Shown here: positions 7,848 through 17,081 of the stretch, in pieces
Layout: every line of letters starts with the position of its first letter
How positions within the stretch are numbered: position 1 is the first letter of the stretch
Source of the DNA: Microbacteriaceae bacterium
GTDB taxonomy: Bacteria > Actinomycetota > Actinomycetes > Actinomycetales > Microbacteriaceae
NCBI GenBank assembly: GCA_947448845.1
Contig: CANFOX010000007.1
Span: forward strand, 1-33,722
DNA: 33,722 nt
Direction: 5' to 3'
Notes under the pieces: model-generated
Database searches by the model: none
The model's input: the letters and a program-made list of their open reading frames with translations, nothing else
What the model was told of the DNA's origin: nothing
Position numbers and translations under genes: made by a program

Positions 7848-7866
7848 CTTGCCGAATAGGTTCACA

Positions 7867-7893
7867 CTTGCACTCGACCCTCGAGAGTGCTAA
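7867..7893. promoter_or_regulatory. CIRCE operator 1 (HrcA site)
   Basis: The inverted repeat GCACTC (7870-7875) - 9 nt - GAGTGC (7885-7890), with TAA on the right flank, fits the CIRCE consensus TTAGCACTC-N9-GAGTGCTAA. The outer left arm is imperfect (CTT instead of TTA). Confidence 0.85.
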
Positions 7894-7896
7894 AAA
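7868..7896 (+). promoter_or_regulatory. Putative groL promoter embedded in the CIRCE operators
   Basis: TTGCAC (7868-7873) and TAAAAA (7891-7896) are spaced by 17 nt and resemble -35 and -10 elements. The first CIRCE covers the -35 and spacer, and the second begins close to the expected start point near 7903. HrcA bound to either would block this promoter. Confidence 0.55.
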
Positions 7897-7900
7897 TGAC

Positions 7901-7927
7901 TTAGCACTCTTGCTATTAGAGTGCCAA
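7901..7927. promoter_or_regulatory. CIRCE operator 2 (HrcA site)
   Basis: TTAGCACTC (7901-7909), a 9-nt spacer, then GAGTGCCAA (7919-7927): one mismatch to the CIRCE consensus. Its centre is 34 nt from that of the first CIRCE, about three helical turns, so two HrcA dimers could bind the same face. Confidence 0.93.
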
Positions 7928-7961
7928 AAAACTAGCTGATCATCCGTCCAGGAGGGCGTAA

Positions 7962-9587
<1,626 letters not shown>

Positions 9588-9598
9588 GTTCAGAATTG

Positions 9599-9632
9599 AA
9601 AAGGGTGGTTCCGAGAGGAACCACCCTTTTTT
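9599..9632. terminator. Intrinsic terminator after groL
   Basis: AAGGGTGGTTCC (9601-9612), loop GAGA, GGAACCACCCTT (9617-9628) and a T-run to 9632 form a perfect stem. AAAA on the left side lets it also serve, more weakly, the convergent WXG100 gene. Confidence 0.93.
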
Positions 9633-9642
9633 GTGTCAAAAA

Positions 9643-9933
9643 TCAGTTGGCGAACAGGCGCTGATTGGCGAACTCGGCTTCGGCATAGTGAGTTGCCGCT
9701 GTTGAAAGTGCAACGCCAATTTCGGCCAACTGATGTTCGACCGAAGTTGCGGTGGTGCGCCAGCGCAACGCCAGTTGCTGAAAACTTTCGGCGGCAACAC
9801 CTCGCCAGGAATCTTGCAGCGAAGTGAGTTGAGCGTGCAGGGTTTCTATTTCAGTTTGTAGTTTGCCAATGGTGGCCTGCACTTGCGAGTTTGCCACCAG
9901 CACGAGTTCGCTATCGACTTGGAATTGGGTCAC
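9643..9933 (-). CDS. WXG100-family protein
   Basis: 96 residues from the GTG at 9933, chosen because AGGAGG (9938-9943) lies 4 nt upstream. A TTG 21 nt earlier would place the ribosome binding site inside the gene. The length is right for the WXG100/ESAT-6 superfamily, and the central hairpin motif is S-W-R-G (W-x-G) between two amphipathic helices (SELVLVANSQVQATIGKLQ..., and ...ESFQQLALRWRTTATSVEHQL). Such proteins are four-helix-bundle dimers, often type VII secretion substrates. There is no partner WXG gene, EccC ATPase or toxin domain nearby, and the C-terminal YxxxD/E export signal is at best HYAEAE. It may be an orphan or a structural homologue. Confidence 0.75.
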   Translation of the reverse strand: MTQFQVDSELVLVANSQVQATIGKLQTEIETLHAQLTSLQDSWRGVAAESFQQLALRWRTTATSVEHQLAEIGVALSTAATHYAEAEFANQRLFAN

Positions 9934-10013
9934 GGTTCCTCCTTGGGTTTTCAAGAATCTTGCCGTGATTTCAAGCGCGAGGGCAAAGAACTTCGCCGCT
10001 TGGTAGAAAAGGT

Positions 10014-11519
10014 TTAGCGTGAGCCTATTGTGGAGGCTTTAGTTTGCGCTCGCGGAAGTTCCACCCTGAAGGTAGCCCCTCCACCTTCGGTTTCTTTCGA
10101 AACCACGGTTCCCCCGTGGTGATCTACCAACGTGGCCACAATCGAGAGCCCGAGCCCAGAACCCCCGGTTTCGCGGTTTCGTGAGTTGTCAACGCGATAG
10201 AAACGCTCGAACACCTGCTCGCGCAGTTGTTCGGGAATTCCCTCACCGTGGTCTCTTACTTCGAAAGCCACCCGGTTTTCACCGGCTGGCCCAATGGCAA
10301 CCTCAACGCGACCATTTTCGTTTGAGAATCGGCAGGCGTTTGCCAGCAGGTTGGTGAGAACCTGTCGCAGTTGACCGGCATCCATTTCGATGGTTTCAAC
10401 GGCCGAATCGGCAAGCGGGTTGCCAGTCAGATCGGTGACCACAATTTCACGCCCTCTGTCGGCTACTGAGGCGTCTTTGGCGGCGTCGCGAGCCAGAGCA
10501 ACCAGATCGCCAGACATAGCCTCTAGCTTGGTGTTTTCGTCGAGTCTGGCAAGGGTGAGCAGGCTTTCTACCAGGCCGCTCATGCGAATGGCCTCGCTTT
10601 CGATGCGCCCCATGGCTTCGCCAATGGCTTTCGGGTCTTTGAGTGCACCCATTCGATAAAGCTCGGCATAGCCGCGCACAGAAACCAGCGGGGTGCGAAG
10701 TTCGTGGCTGGCGTCGGCTACGAACCTACGCATTTGCGCAAGGGTTTGGTTTCGGGCCCCTAATGCTGACTCAATCGAATTCAACATTGTGTTCAGTGAT
10801 CTTGAGACTCTGGCAATTTCCGTTTTGCCTTGGTTTTGAATCAACCGCTTCGAGATGTCGCCATCTGCCACCAGGGCGGCAGTGCGCTCAACTTCGCGAA
10901 GTGGGCGAAGGGCTGAGGTGATTGTGAGCCAGATGGCTAAACCGCTCACCAAAAGCAATAGCATGCCGAATCCGGCGCCAATTACGCGATATTGGTTGAG
11001 CAGGCCCTCGTTGGCGTCGTTCGGTAGCGCAACCACGACCGAACCAATCATCAGGTGGGTGGGTTCTGCCACCATGCGCCAGTTGCGAGTTACGTTTTCA
11101 CCGTTCTTCACCGGGGGAGAACCAACTTCGAATGGATGCCCCTTGGTGGCCAAAACTTTATCGATGGTGAAGCTGCTCAAATCTGGCACCGAGTGCACTT
11201 TGCTTGATCCGGCAACTAAGCCAAGCATCAGGTTGCCATCGGCATCTAGGTAGGCAATGTAGTAGTCGCTTGGCAAACGAGGCAGGCTAACCAACCCAGT
11301 GGCCAAGCGGTTTTCAAGTTGAGTTGGGTCTTCATGATTAAGCGCCGAGGCGGTTGCCTCAAGCATGGTGTCAACGTTTTGCTGCAGGTAGGTGCGCAAG
11401 AGCGCAATGGTGCCAAGACTGGAAACCAAAACGAGCAACCCGATAAGAGCCATCGAGAGTGTGGTCAACTTGGTGCGAAGCGAAATTCGCCCCCACGCTG
11501 TTGCCAACTTGGATTGCAC
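10014..11519 (-). CDS. Two-component sensor histidine kinase
   Basis: 501 residues. Two transmembrane helices (about 21-42 and 178-200) flank a ~135-residue extracytoplasmic sensor domain. A HAMP linker follows (about 200-255), then the HisKA dimerisation domain with phospho-acceptor H272 in the H-box DASHELRTPL. The HATPase domain has N-box LTNLLANACRFS (N394), G1 DHGEGIP, the F-box-like VFERFYR and G2 GGSGLGLSI. It is an EnvZ/OmpR-type class I kinase like mycobacterial TcrY/TrcS; the stimulus is unknown. Translation starts at GTG 11519, with TAAGG in the response-regulator stop region serving as ribosome binding site, so the kinase is the second gene of the operon. Confidence 0.93.
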   Translation of the reverse strand: MQSKLATAWGRISLRTKLTTLSMALIGLLVLVSSLGTIALLRTYLQQNVDTMLEATASALNHEDPTQLENRLATGLVSLPRLPSDYYIAYLDADGNLMLGLVAGSSKVHSVPDLSSFTIDKVLATKGHPFEVGSPPVKNGENVTRNWRMVAEPTHLMIGSVVVALPNDANEGLLNQYRVIGAGFGMLLLLVSGLAIWLTITSALRPLREVERTAALVADGDISKRLIQNQGKTEIARVSRSLNTMLNSIESALGARNQTLAQMRRFVADASHELRTPLVSVRGYAELYRMGALKDPKAIGEAMGRIESEAIRMSGLVESLLTLARLDENTKLEAMSGDLVALARDAAKDASVADRGREIVVTDLTGNPLADSAVETIEMDAGQLRQVLTNLLANACRFSNENGRVEVAIGPAGENRVAFEVRDHGEGIPEQLREQVFERFYRVDNSRNRETGGSGLGLSIVATLVDHHGGTVVSKETEGGGATFRVELPRAQTKASTIGSR

Positions 11520-11526
11520 GAGAGCC

Positions 11527-12234
11527 TTACTGCTTGACGGCTTTGCTGTTCTTGTAAATGTAGCCGACCCCGCGCTTGGTTTGAATTAGCGGCTCGCTGG
11601 TTAGCGGGTCAATCTTCTTGCGAAGGTAAGAAACGTAAGACTCAACAATGCCGTCTTTACCACCAAAGTCATATTCCCAAACCTGGTCGAGAATTTGCTT
11701 TTTGGTTAGCACCCGGTTCGGGTTCGAAACCAAGTACCTCAGCAACGTGAATTCGGTGGGACTCAACTCAACTGGGGTGGCGTTCACGAACACCTCGTGG
11801 GCATCCTGATTTATTTGAATTTCGCCGGCGTCAATTGTGCTTTTCTCGACCTCTACCTCTTCTGGCTTGGTGCGACGCAAAATGGCTTGAATGCGAGCAA
11901 TGATCTCGTCGAGGCTAAACGGCTTGGTCATGTAGTCGTCACCACCAACGGTGAGGCCCATAACTTTGTCGGCGGTTTCGTCTCGAGCGGTCAAAAATAG
12001 TACCGGAGCCAAGATCTGCATGGAACGAAGTTTTTTCACGACGCTGAAGCCGTTCATATCTGGCAACATCACATCGAGCAAAATAATGTCTGGGTGGCCC
12101 TTTTCGGCTGCGGTTACTGCATCGGTGCCGTTGGCAACTGCCAGCACATTGAAACCGGCAAAGCGCAAACTGGTTGAAAGCAGGTCGCGAATGTTCGGTT
12201 CGTCGTCAACTACTAATACCTTGATGTTCTCCAT
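11527..12234 (-). CDS. OmpR/PhoB-family response regulator
   Basis: 235 residues from ATG 12234; a TTG two codons upstream (12240) is less likely. The receiver domain is intact: acidic pocket D10/D11, phospho-acceptor D54 in LLDVMLPD, the Thr of LTARD and the Lys of MTKPF. A winged-helix DNA-binding domain of the OmpR type occupies about residues 140-230 (ELSPTEFTLLRYLVSNPNRVLTK... VESYVSYLRKKID... TKRGVGYIY). The gene precedes the kinase by 7 nt and together they form a two-component system. Sequence style resembles mycobacterial TcrX/TrcR/MprA. The target genes cannot be told from the window. Confidence 0.93.
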   Translation of the reverse strand: MENIKVLVVDDEPNIRDLLSTSLRFAGFNVLAVANGTDAVTAAEKGHPDIILLDVMLPDMNGFSVVKKLRSMQILAPVLFLTARDETADKVMGLTVGGDDYMTKPFSLDEIIARIQAILRRTKPEEVEVEKSTIDAGEIQINQDAHEVFVNATPVELSPTEFTLLRYLVSNPNRVLTKKQILDQVWEYDFGGKDGIVESYVSYLRKKIDPLTSEPLIQTKRGVGYIYKNSKAVKQ

Positions 12235-12309
12235 AGCCAACAGTTTTGCAAGGTTTGCTGTGAGAAGCCTGAACGTTCGTTGTGTGTTGGTTGAGGATTT
12301 CTGCAGAAC

Positions 12310-13944
12310 CTAAAGTTCGTGGGAATCCAGAATTTGGTAGCTGTAGCCCTGTTCGGCAAGAAAGCGTTGCCGGTTCTGAGCGAAATCTTGGTCGACGGTG
12401 TCGCGGGCAATCAGGGTGTAGAAACTGGCCGTGCGACCATCTGCCTTCGGGCGAAGCACACGCCCAAGACGCTGTGCCTCTTCTTGCCTAGAGCCATAGC
12501 TTCCAGACATCTGAATGGCTACGGATGCTTCTGGCAGATCGATAGAAAAGTTGGCTACTTTCGAAACCACTAGGGCGCCAATCTCGCCAATGCGAAAAGC
12601 TTGAAAAAGGCGCTCGCGCTCATCTATCGGAGTTTCGCCAGTAATTTTTGGTAGGCCCAGTAGCTGACTCACCTGTTCGATCTGGTCGAGGTATTGCCCA
12701 ATAATCAGGGTTGGCTCGCCGGCGTGCTTTTTCATGAGTTGGCGAATCACTGGAATCTTTACCTGGCTCGATGCCGCAATGCGGTAGCGGTCATCCATTG
12801 CGGCAATGGCGTAATCAAGCCGTTCTTCTTCTGGCAGGTCGATGCGCACTTCATAGCAGGCGGCAGGTGCGATGTAGCCTTGGGCCTCAATCTCTTTCCA
12901 TGGCGCGTCAAAGCGTTTTGGGCCGATCAGAGTGAAAACATCGCCCTCTTTGCCGTCTTCGCGAACTAAAGTCGCGGTAAGGCCTAGGCGCCTGCGAGCT
13001 TGCAGCTCTGCGGTCATCTTGAAGATTGGTGCTGGTAGCAGGTGCACCTCGTCGTAAATGATTAGCCCCCAGTCATTGGCGTTCAAAAGTGAAAGGTGGG
13101 CGAACTCAGATTTCTTTTTGGTGGTGAGAATCTGATAGGTGGCAATGGTGACCGGCTTAATCTCTTTTACTGAACCCGAGTATTCGCCAATTTCGTCTTC
13201 TTCAAGCGTGGTTCGAGACAGCAACTCTTGTTTCCACTGCCGAGCGGAAACCGTGTTTGTTACCAGAATCAAGGTGTTGGTCTTGGCTATCGACATGGCA
13301 CCGGCGCCAACCAGGGTTTTACCCGCACCGCACGGAAGCACCACCACACCAGAGCCGCCCTGCCAGAACCTATCAACGGCCTGCTGCTGGTAATCGCGTA
13401 GGTTCCAGTTGGCATTGTCGAGCGCAATGGCGTGAGGCGTGCCAGGAGTGTAGCCCGCCAAATCTTCTGCCGGCCAGCCAAGTTTGAGCAACTCTTGCTT
13501 GAGTTGGCCACGGGCGAACGGTTGTATGCGGGCGCGATTTGGGTCGAGGCGCTCTCCGAGCAGATTATTGAGCCGTGGGTTTCGAATTACCTCGAGCAAA
13601 ATAGCCTGACTGTCTGCCACAAGTTCAAGTTCGCCCGAGTCGTCTAAGCGAATCGTGAGCCGACCATAACGCCCCATGGTTTCGGTGATGTCAGCTCGAA
13701 TGGCACTCGGAACCGCAAATTTGGCGTAACGGTCGAGCGTAGCCAACACAAAGTCGGCGTCATGGCCGGCTGCTCTAGCGTTCCAGAGCCCCAGTTTGGT
13801 TATGCGATAGGTGTGCACATGCTCGGGGGCACGCTCTAGCTCTGCAAAAACCGAGAGGTCATGCCTTGCCTCGCCAGCAAGTGGGTGGTCAATCTCAAGC
13901 AGAGCGGTTTTATCGCTCTGAACAATAAGTGGGCCGTCGCTCAT
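12310..13944 (-). CDS. XPB-type DNA repair helicase (SF2)
   Basis: 544 residues, close to mycobacterial XPB (Rv0861c type). An N-terminal XPB-specific domain (about 1-175) with the helicase-associated fold is followed by the SF2 motor: Walker A PCGAGKT with K209, DEVH box at 298-301, motif III LTATLVRED (about 322-330), then the C-terminal RecA domain with motif VI QRLGRVLRPK. It is a 3'-5' ATP-dependent helicase/translocase thought to act in DNA repair, and bacterial XPB is paired with the Bax1 nuclease only in some lineages; none is seen here. It begins 16 nt after the helicase-associated gene, an arrangement conserved in actinobacteria. Confidence 0.95.
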   Translation of the reverse strand: MSDGPLIVQSDKTALLEIDHPLAGEARHDLSVFAELERAPEHVHTYRITKLGLWNARAAGHDADFVLATLDRYAKFAVPSAIRADITETMGRYGRLTIRLDDSGELELVADSQAILLEVIRNPRLNNLLGERLDPNRARIQPFARGQLKQELLKLGWPAEDLAGYTPGTPHAIALDNANWNLRDYQQQAVDRFWQGGSGVVVLPCGAGKTLVGAGAMSIAKTNTLILVTNTVSARQWKQELLSRTTLEEDEIGEYSGSVKEIKPVTIATYQILTTKKKSEFAHLSLLNANDWGLIIYDEVHLLPAPIFKMTAELQARRRLGLTATLVREDGKEGDVFTLIGPKRFDAPWKEIEAQGYIAPAACYEVRIDLPEEERLDYAIAAMDDRYRIAASSQVKIPVIRQLMKKHAGEPTLIIGQYLDQIEQVSQLLGLPKITGETPIDERERLFQAFRIGEIGALVVSKVANFSIDLPEASVAIQMSGSYGSRQEEAQRLGRVLRPKADGRTASFYTLIARDTVDQDFAQNRQRFLAEQGYSYQILDSHEL

Positions 13945-13960
13945 TGAATATCTACCTCGG

Positions 13961-15703
13961 TCATACTGCTAACGTCACACGCAAGATCTTGTCGAGCGGA
14001 AGAGTGCGCTCGATGTCTGCCTTGCGGTCTCTGGCTCGCAGGCGGTTGTTGGCCAAACCAATCGGTTCGAGAATGAAGGTCACTTCATCGCCGGAGTTGG
14101 TTTTTACGACCACCTCAAGCTCGCTTTTGTTTTTCAGCGCGAGCTGAATCTGGCGCAGCAGGTCGTCACCCTCTGGTTCGGCTAAGGCATCACGCTCGCG
14201 AATCAACTTAAGCATCGCGTCGATCGAGTCATCTGCGGCAAGCTCGGAATCTGGAGTGATTTCTAGCCTTGGCGAAATAATCTTGCCATCTGCGAGGCTT
14301 CGCACAATGGTGTAGCCCACCGAGCGCATCGAACTGTAGACAATTTCGGCATCCATTCTTGATTGCAGCAGCCCAGCAGGGTTTCGCTTCAAACTCAGGT
14401 GCCGCAAACGTGAGTCATTTTCAAGTTGCTTTAAGAGAATCTCGTCTGCCGAACTAATGGTGCAGTTGTGCTCAGTGAGGCTTTGAGTAACGCGAAGTTG
14501 ACCGAATTTTTGTGCCACATCGCGAATCAAATAGGCCAGCGGTTGGGGCAGTTCGCGGCCGGAAAGGTTCGTTAGAAGATCGGTAATTTCGCGCTCGGTG
14601 AGCCCGGTTTCTAACCCGTGACTGATGCTCAAGGCATTGATGCGGTAACTCGAAGCCATGCCGACCTGTTCAATATCAACGAAACTTCGAAGTTTCTTCT
14701 CGATTGCCGAGGCCAACGGCCCCGGGGCAATCAAGGTTAGGTCGGCCTGGCAAATGATGCGGTCTTGAGCCGAAGGCAACAGGCGCGAAAGTTCAACCGC
14801 CGCGGTTTCAACCTGCCCGGCTAACACCTGGTCGAACCATGTGGTTACCGAACCGTTGCTTGCTAGCCCGAGGTGAAAGGCGGTGGCCTGAAACTTTGCA
14901 CTCAGGCTGTTTACGGCAGCGTCGGCAAACGGAAACGCCGTTGCAAACATCTGAACCATTGAGGTGAAGCCCAGAGCTCGAAGATTCGTGAGTTCCGCGC
15001 GCGAGGCGCCTTCAAGTTGTGCATTCAAGGCTTCAGCAAGGTGAACCCAGCGTTCACTGAAACTAAGTTCAAGCCACTTCTGAGCAAGAAGGGTTGGTTG
15101 CCAGCGACCGTTTCGAAGCCAAACCAAACCGCCAATTTGAGCCACCTCAAAGATTTCTCGGGTGAAATCATTGCTTTGCCTCAGGTGCCCCGCTAACCGT
15201 TTTATGTCTGCCAGCGAAATGCCGCTTTTACCAATTTCGCGAACGAATCGGTATTCAAAGTCGTAGAGCAGTTCGGTCATGCTTTGAAGTGCTGTGAATA
15301 CGGTTTGAGCCAGTTCGCTATTGGGTAAGACGGGCTCGGTTTGCTCGCCAGGTTCGAGTAAGCCCAGAGTTGAGCCTTTTCGAAGCTGAACCAGACACCC
15401 AGAAACTGACTCGAAAACCGAAGCCGTTCCATCAGCGCTATGTGCCAAGTATCTGCATTCGAGTTCTGCTAAGTGTTCGTCGGCAATTGCTTCACCGCTT
15501 GCCAAGGTTTCGAGAGCAGAGGCCAAACTTCGGGGAAGTGCGGCAAGTGCCTTCACCACCGATTTGCTACTTATGAATGAATCGGCCAGATCGAAAAAGT
15601 CTTTCGCCGACGTAGCTGTTGAGCGACGAGTTACCAAAGCCTGTCGAATGGCAGCGTCTTGACTGCCGCGTAATGCAGCAGCTAGTAGCAGTAGCTCACT
15701 CAA
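13961..15703 (-). CDS. Helicase-associated domain protein, partner gene of XPB
   Basis: 580 residues, homologous in context and composition to the mycobacterial Rv0862c family. The first ~450 residues are alpha-helical and Leu-rich. The C-terminal third (about 400-500, LTEHNCTISSADEILLKQLEND through VGYTIVRSLADGKIISP) has the Helicase_C_3/XPB-Ssl2-like N-terminal-domain pattern, the same type of domain that caps XPB itself. No ATPase motif is present. It probably works with the helicase encoded immediately downstream, perhaps as a DNA-damage-recognition or loading factor; that role is inferred. The start is TTG at 15703 (reading MSELLLLAAAL), with only a weak ribosome binding site. Confidence 0.8.
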   Translation of the reverse strand: MSELLLLAAALRGSQDAAIRQALVTRRSTATSAKDFFDLADSFISSKSVVKALAALPRSLASALETLASGEAIADEHLAELECRYLAHSADGTASVFESVSGCLVQLRKGSTLGLLEPGEQTEPVLPNSELAQTVFTALQSMTELLYDFEYRFVREIGKSGISLADIKRLAGHLRQSNDFTREIFEVAQIGGLVWLRNGRWQPTLLAQKWLELSFSERWVHLAEALNAQLEGASRAELTNLRALGFTSMVQMFATAFPFADAAVNSLSAKFQATAFHLGLASNGSVTTWFDQVLAGQVETAAVELSRLLPSAQDRIICQADLTLIAPGPLASAIEKKLRSFVDIEQVGMASSYRINALSISHGLETGLTEREITDLLTNLSGRELPQPLAYLIRDVAQKFGQLRVTQSLTEHNCTISSADEILLKQLENDSRLRHLSLKRNPAGLLQSRMDAEIVYSSMRSVGYTIVRSLADGKIISPRLEITPDSELAADDSIDAMLKLIRERDALAEPEGDDLLRQIQLALKNKSELEVVVKTNSGDEVTFILEPIGLANNRLRARDRKADIERTLPLDKILRVTLAV

Positions 15704-15718
15704 AGTTGAAACCCGCGG

Positions 15719-15958
15719 TTAGCGATTGTCGCGGCTTCGCCTAGATGCTGCGGTGATGAAAAGGGCGATGATAAGAAGTGCTCCCATTGGAAGCGCCAGC
15801 ATTGGAATCTGTTCAAAGATAACCAGAGGGTTTGTGCCGAACGCTTTCATAATCAGCGTGACAAAGATGCAAACCAGCGCTAGGCCGACAACACCTACTG
15901 CCATGTATGCGAGTACTTTTTCGACTCTGGAACGGTCTGGTTCTGAAGTTTTAGCCAT
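15719..15958 (-). CDS. Small two-helix membrane protein
   Basis: 79 residues, family unknown. A basic, Arg/Lys-flanked N-terminus (MAKTSEPDRSRVEKVL) precedes two hydrophobic helices, about residues 17-38 (AVGVVGLALVCIFVTLIMKAF) and 50-70 (IPMLALPMGALLIIALFITAA), and the protein ends RRSRDNR. It lies 15 nt upstream of the helicase-associated gene and probably starts that operon. It resembles the small membrane proteins often found at operon starts in actinobacteria. Confidence 0.65.
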   Translation of the reverse strand: MAKTSEPDRSRVEKVLAYMAVGVVGLALVCIFVTLIMKAFGTNPLVIFEQIPMLALPMGALLIIALFITAASRRSRDNR

Positions 15959-15988
15959 CCTTCTAGATTACCTGTAGCCAAAGATGTC

Positions 15989-16018
15989 TTGGGCGGTTGC
16001 GCCACCAAAGGCTAAAAT
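15989..16018 (+). promoter_or_regulatory. Putative promoter of the cold-shock-domain/DUF3027 operon
   Basis: TAAAAT (16013-16018) is a good -10 and TTGGGC (15989-15994) a weak -35, spaced 18 nt. The ATG at 16046 follows a GAAAGAGG ribosome binding site. Confidence 0.5.
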
Positions 16019-16045
16019 GGGGTTGAACTATTGAAAGAGGTTTTC

Positions 16046-16429
16046 ATGCCCACCGGCAAAGTTAAGTTTTTTGATGACGAGAAGGGCTTCGGCTTCATCG
16101 CATCAGACGATGGCAGCGAAGTATTTCTGCATGCCAGCGCCTTGCCTGCAGGGGTAACCAGCGTAAAACCAGGTTCAAGAGTTGAGTTCGGTGTTGCCGA
16201 AGGCAAGAAGGGTGCGCAAGCACTTTCGGTTCGGGTTCTTGATGAGCCAGTCAGCCTTTCTAAGCGCAGCCGCAAACCTGCCGAAGAAATGGCAATTATT
16301 ACCGAAGACCTAATTCGCCTGCTCGATAAAATCGGGGGCGATTTCAAACACGGCAAGATTCCAGAGGCTACGCACGCCAGCAAAATTGCTGCGTTGTTGC
16401 GCAAATTAGCCGACGAACTCGATGCCTAA
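16046..16429 (+). CDS. Cold-shock-domain protein with C-terminal helical extension
   Basis: 127 residues from ATG 16046, 5 nt after the GAAAGAGG ribosome binding site; the in-frame TTG at 16031 would put that site inside the gene. Residues 1-65 are a cold-shock domain (MPTGKVKFFDDEKGFGFI, RNP2 as VFLHAS). The remaining ~60 residues are helical and charged (EEMAIITEDLIRLLDKIGGDFKHGKIPEATHASKIAALLRKLADEL), absent from CspA-type proteins. This longer form is a known actinobacterial type and likely acts as an RNA chaperone or regulator. Its 3' end overlaps the DUF3027 gene by 8 nt, which implies translational coupling. Confidence 0.88.
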   Translation: MPTGKVKFFDDEKGFGFIASDDGSEVFLHASALPAGVTSVKPGSRVEFGVAEGKKGAQALSVRVLDEPVSLSKRSRKPAEEMAIITEDLIRLLDKIGGDFKHGKIPEATHASKIAALLRKLADELDA

Positions 16430-16976
16430 GCTAGCCAAGGCTGGCAACCAGAACATTGCCAAAACCGCCCTGCTTGCCGAGGTTGACGCCGCTCAAGTTG
16501 GCGAATTTATCGAAGCCATTCACGACGAAGAGCTAGCCACCAGCTATCTTTTCGAGTCGCATTTGAAGGGCTACAAAGGATGGCGCTGGTCGGTAACGCT
16601 GACCCAGGCTGACGCCAAGAGTGACCCAACCGTCAGCGAGATTCTCATGTTGGCTGGGCCAGAATCGGTTGTCGCGCCGAAGTGGGTGCCCTGGTCTGAG
16701 CGTTTGGCAGACTACAAGGCGCTTCAGGCTGCCCTCGAAGAGCAGGCGCGAATTGATGCTGAACTTGAGGCACAAAATGCCCCGCCAGAGTCAGATGCCG
16801 GGTCAGATGTAGAGTCAGATGGCGAGTCAGCGGCAACCGAGCAGGCTGATGTTGCGCCTGCGTTAGCGCCTGCGGCCGAGGTAACCGAGCATGACAACGC
16901 CGAGCAAGATGCCGACGATGCAGCAGGTAAACCACAAAAACGGCTTCGCTGGCTGACTCGCAAAAAGCGCCACTAG
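16422..16976 (+). CDS. DUF3027 domain-containing protein
   Basis: 184 residues. The N-terminal ~110 residues match the actinobacterial DUF3027 family (ELATSYLFESHLKGYKGWRWSVTL... LLAG-type region ILMLAGPESVVAPKWVPWSERL). The family has no established function known to me. The rest is a low-complexity acidic segment (about 120-165, rich in Asp, Glu, Ala and Ser) ending in a basic KRLRWLTRKKRH. It starts inside the 3' end of the cold-shock-domain gene. Its last 114 nt, which encode the low-complexity tail, overlap the DUF2530 gene on the opposite strand. Confidence 0.85.
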   Translation: MPKLAKAGNQNIAKTALLAEVDAAQVGEFIEAIHDEELATSYLFESHLKGYKGWRWSVTLTQADAKSDPTVSEILMLAGPESVVAPKWVPWSERLADYKALQAALEEQARIDAELEAQNAPPESDAGSDVESDGESAATEQADVAPALAPAAEVTEHDNAEQDADDAAGKPQKRLRWLTRKKRH

Positions 16977-17081
16977 ACCAATAACCCAAGCACCAATTCC
17001 TACGTAAACCGCAAGGTGAGCGTTAACTTTTTTGAGCTCAGGGTCTGGTTTGCGCTGCGAGTCGCGAATGTAGAGGCGCAT
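16863..17081 (-). CDS. DUF2530 family small membrane protein
   Basis: 72 residues. A charged N-terminus (MRLYIRDSQRKPDPELKKVN) precedes two transmembrane helices, about 24-43 (VYVGIGAWVIGLVALFAS) and 49-68 (FLWFTCCIVGILLGVVML), ending GRRR. DUF2530 proteins have this size and are found beside DUF3027 genes in actinobacteria. Its ATG overlaps the serC stop (TAATG), so it is coupled to serC. The 3' half of the gene lies antisense inside the DUF3027 tail, 114 nt of shared sequence. The family match rests on size, topology and neighbourhood. Confidence 0.7.
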   Translation of the reverse strand: MRLYIRDSQRKPDPELKKVNAHLAVYVGIGAWVIGLVALFASQPAKPFLWFTCCIVGILLGVVMLGYLGRRR

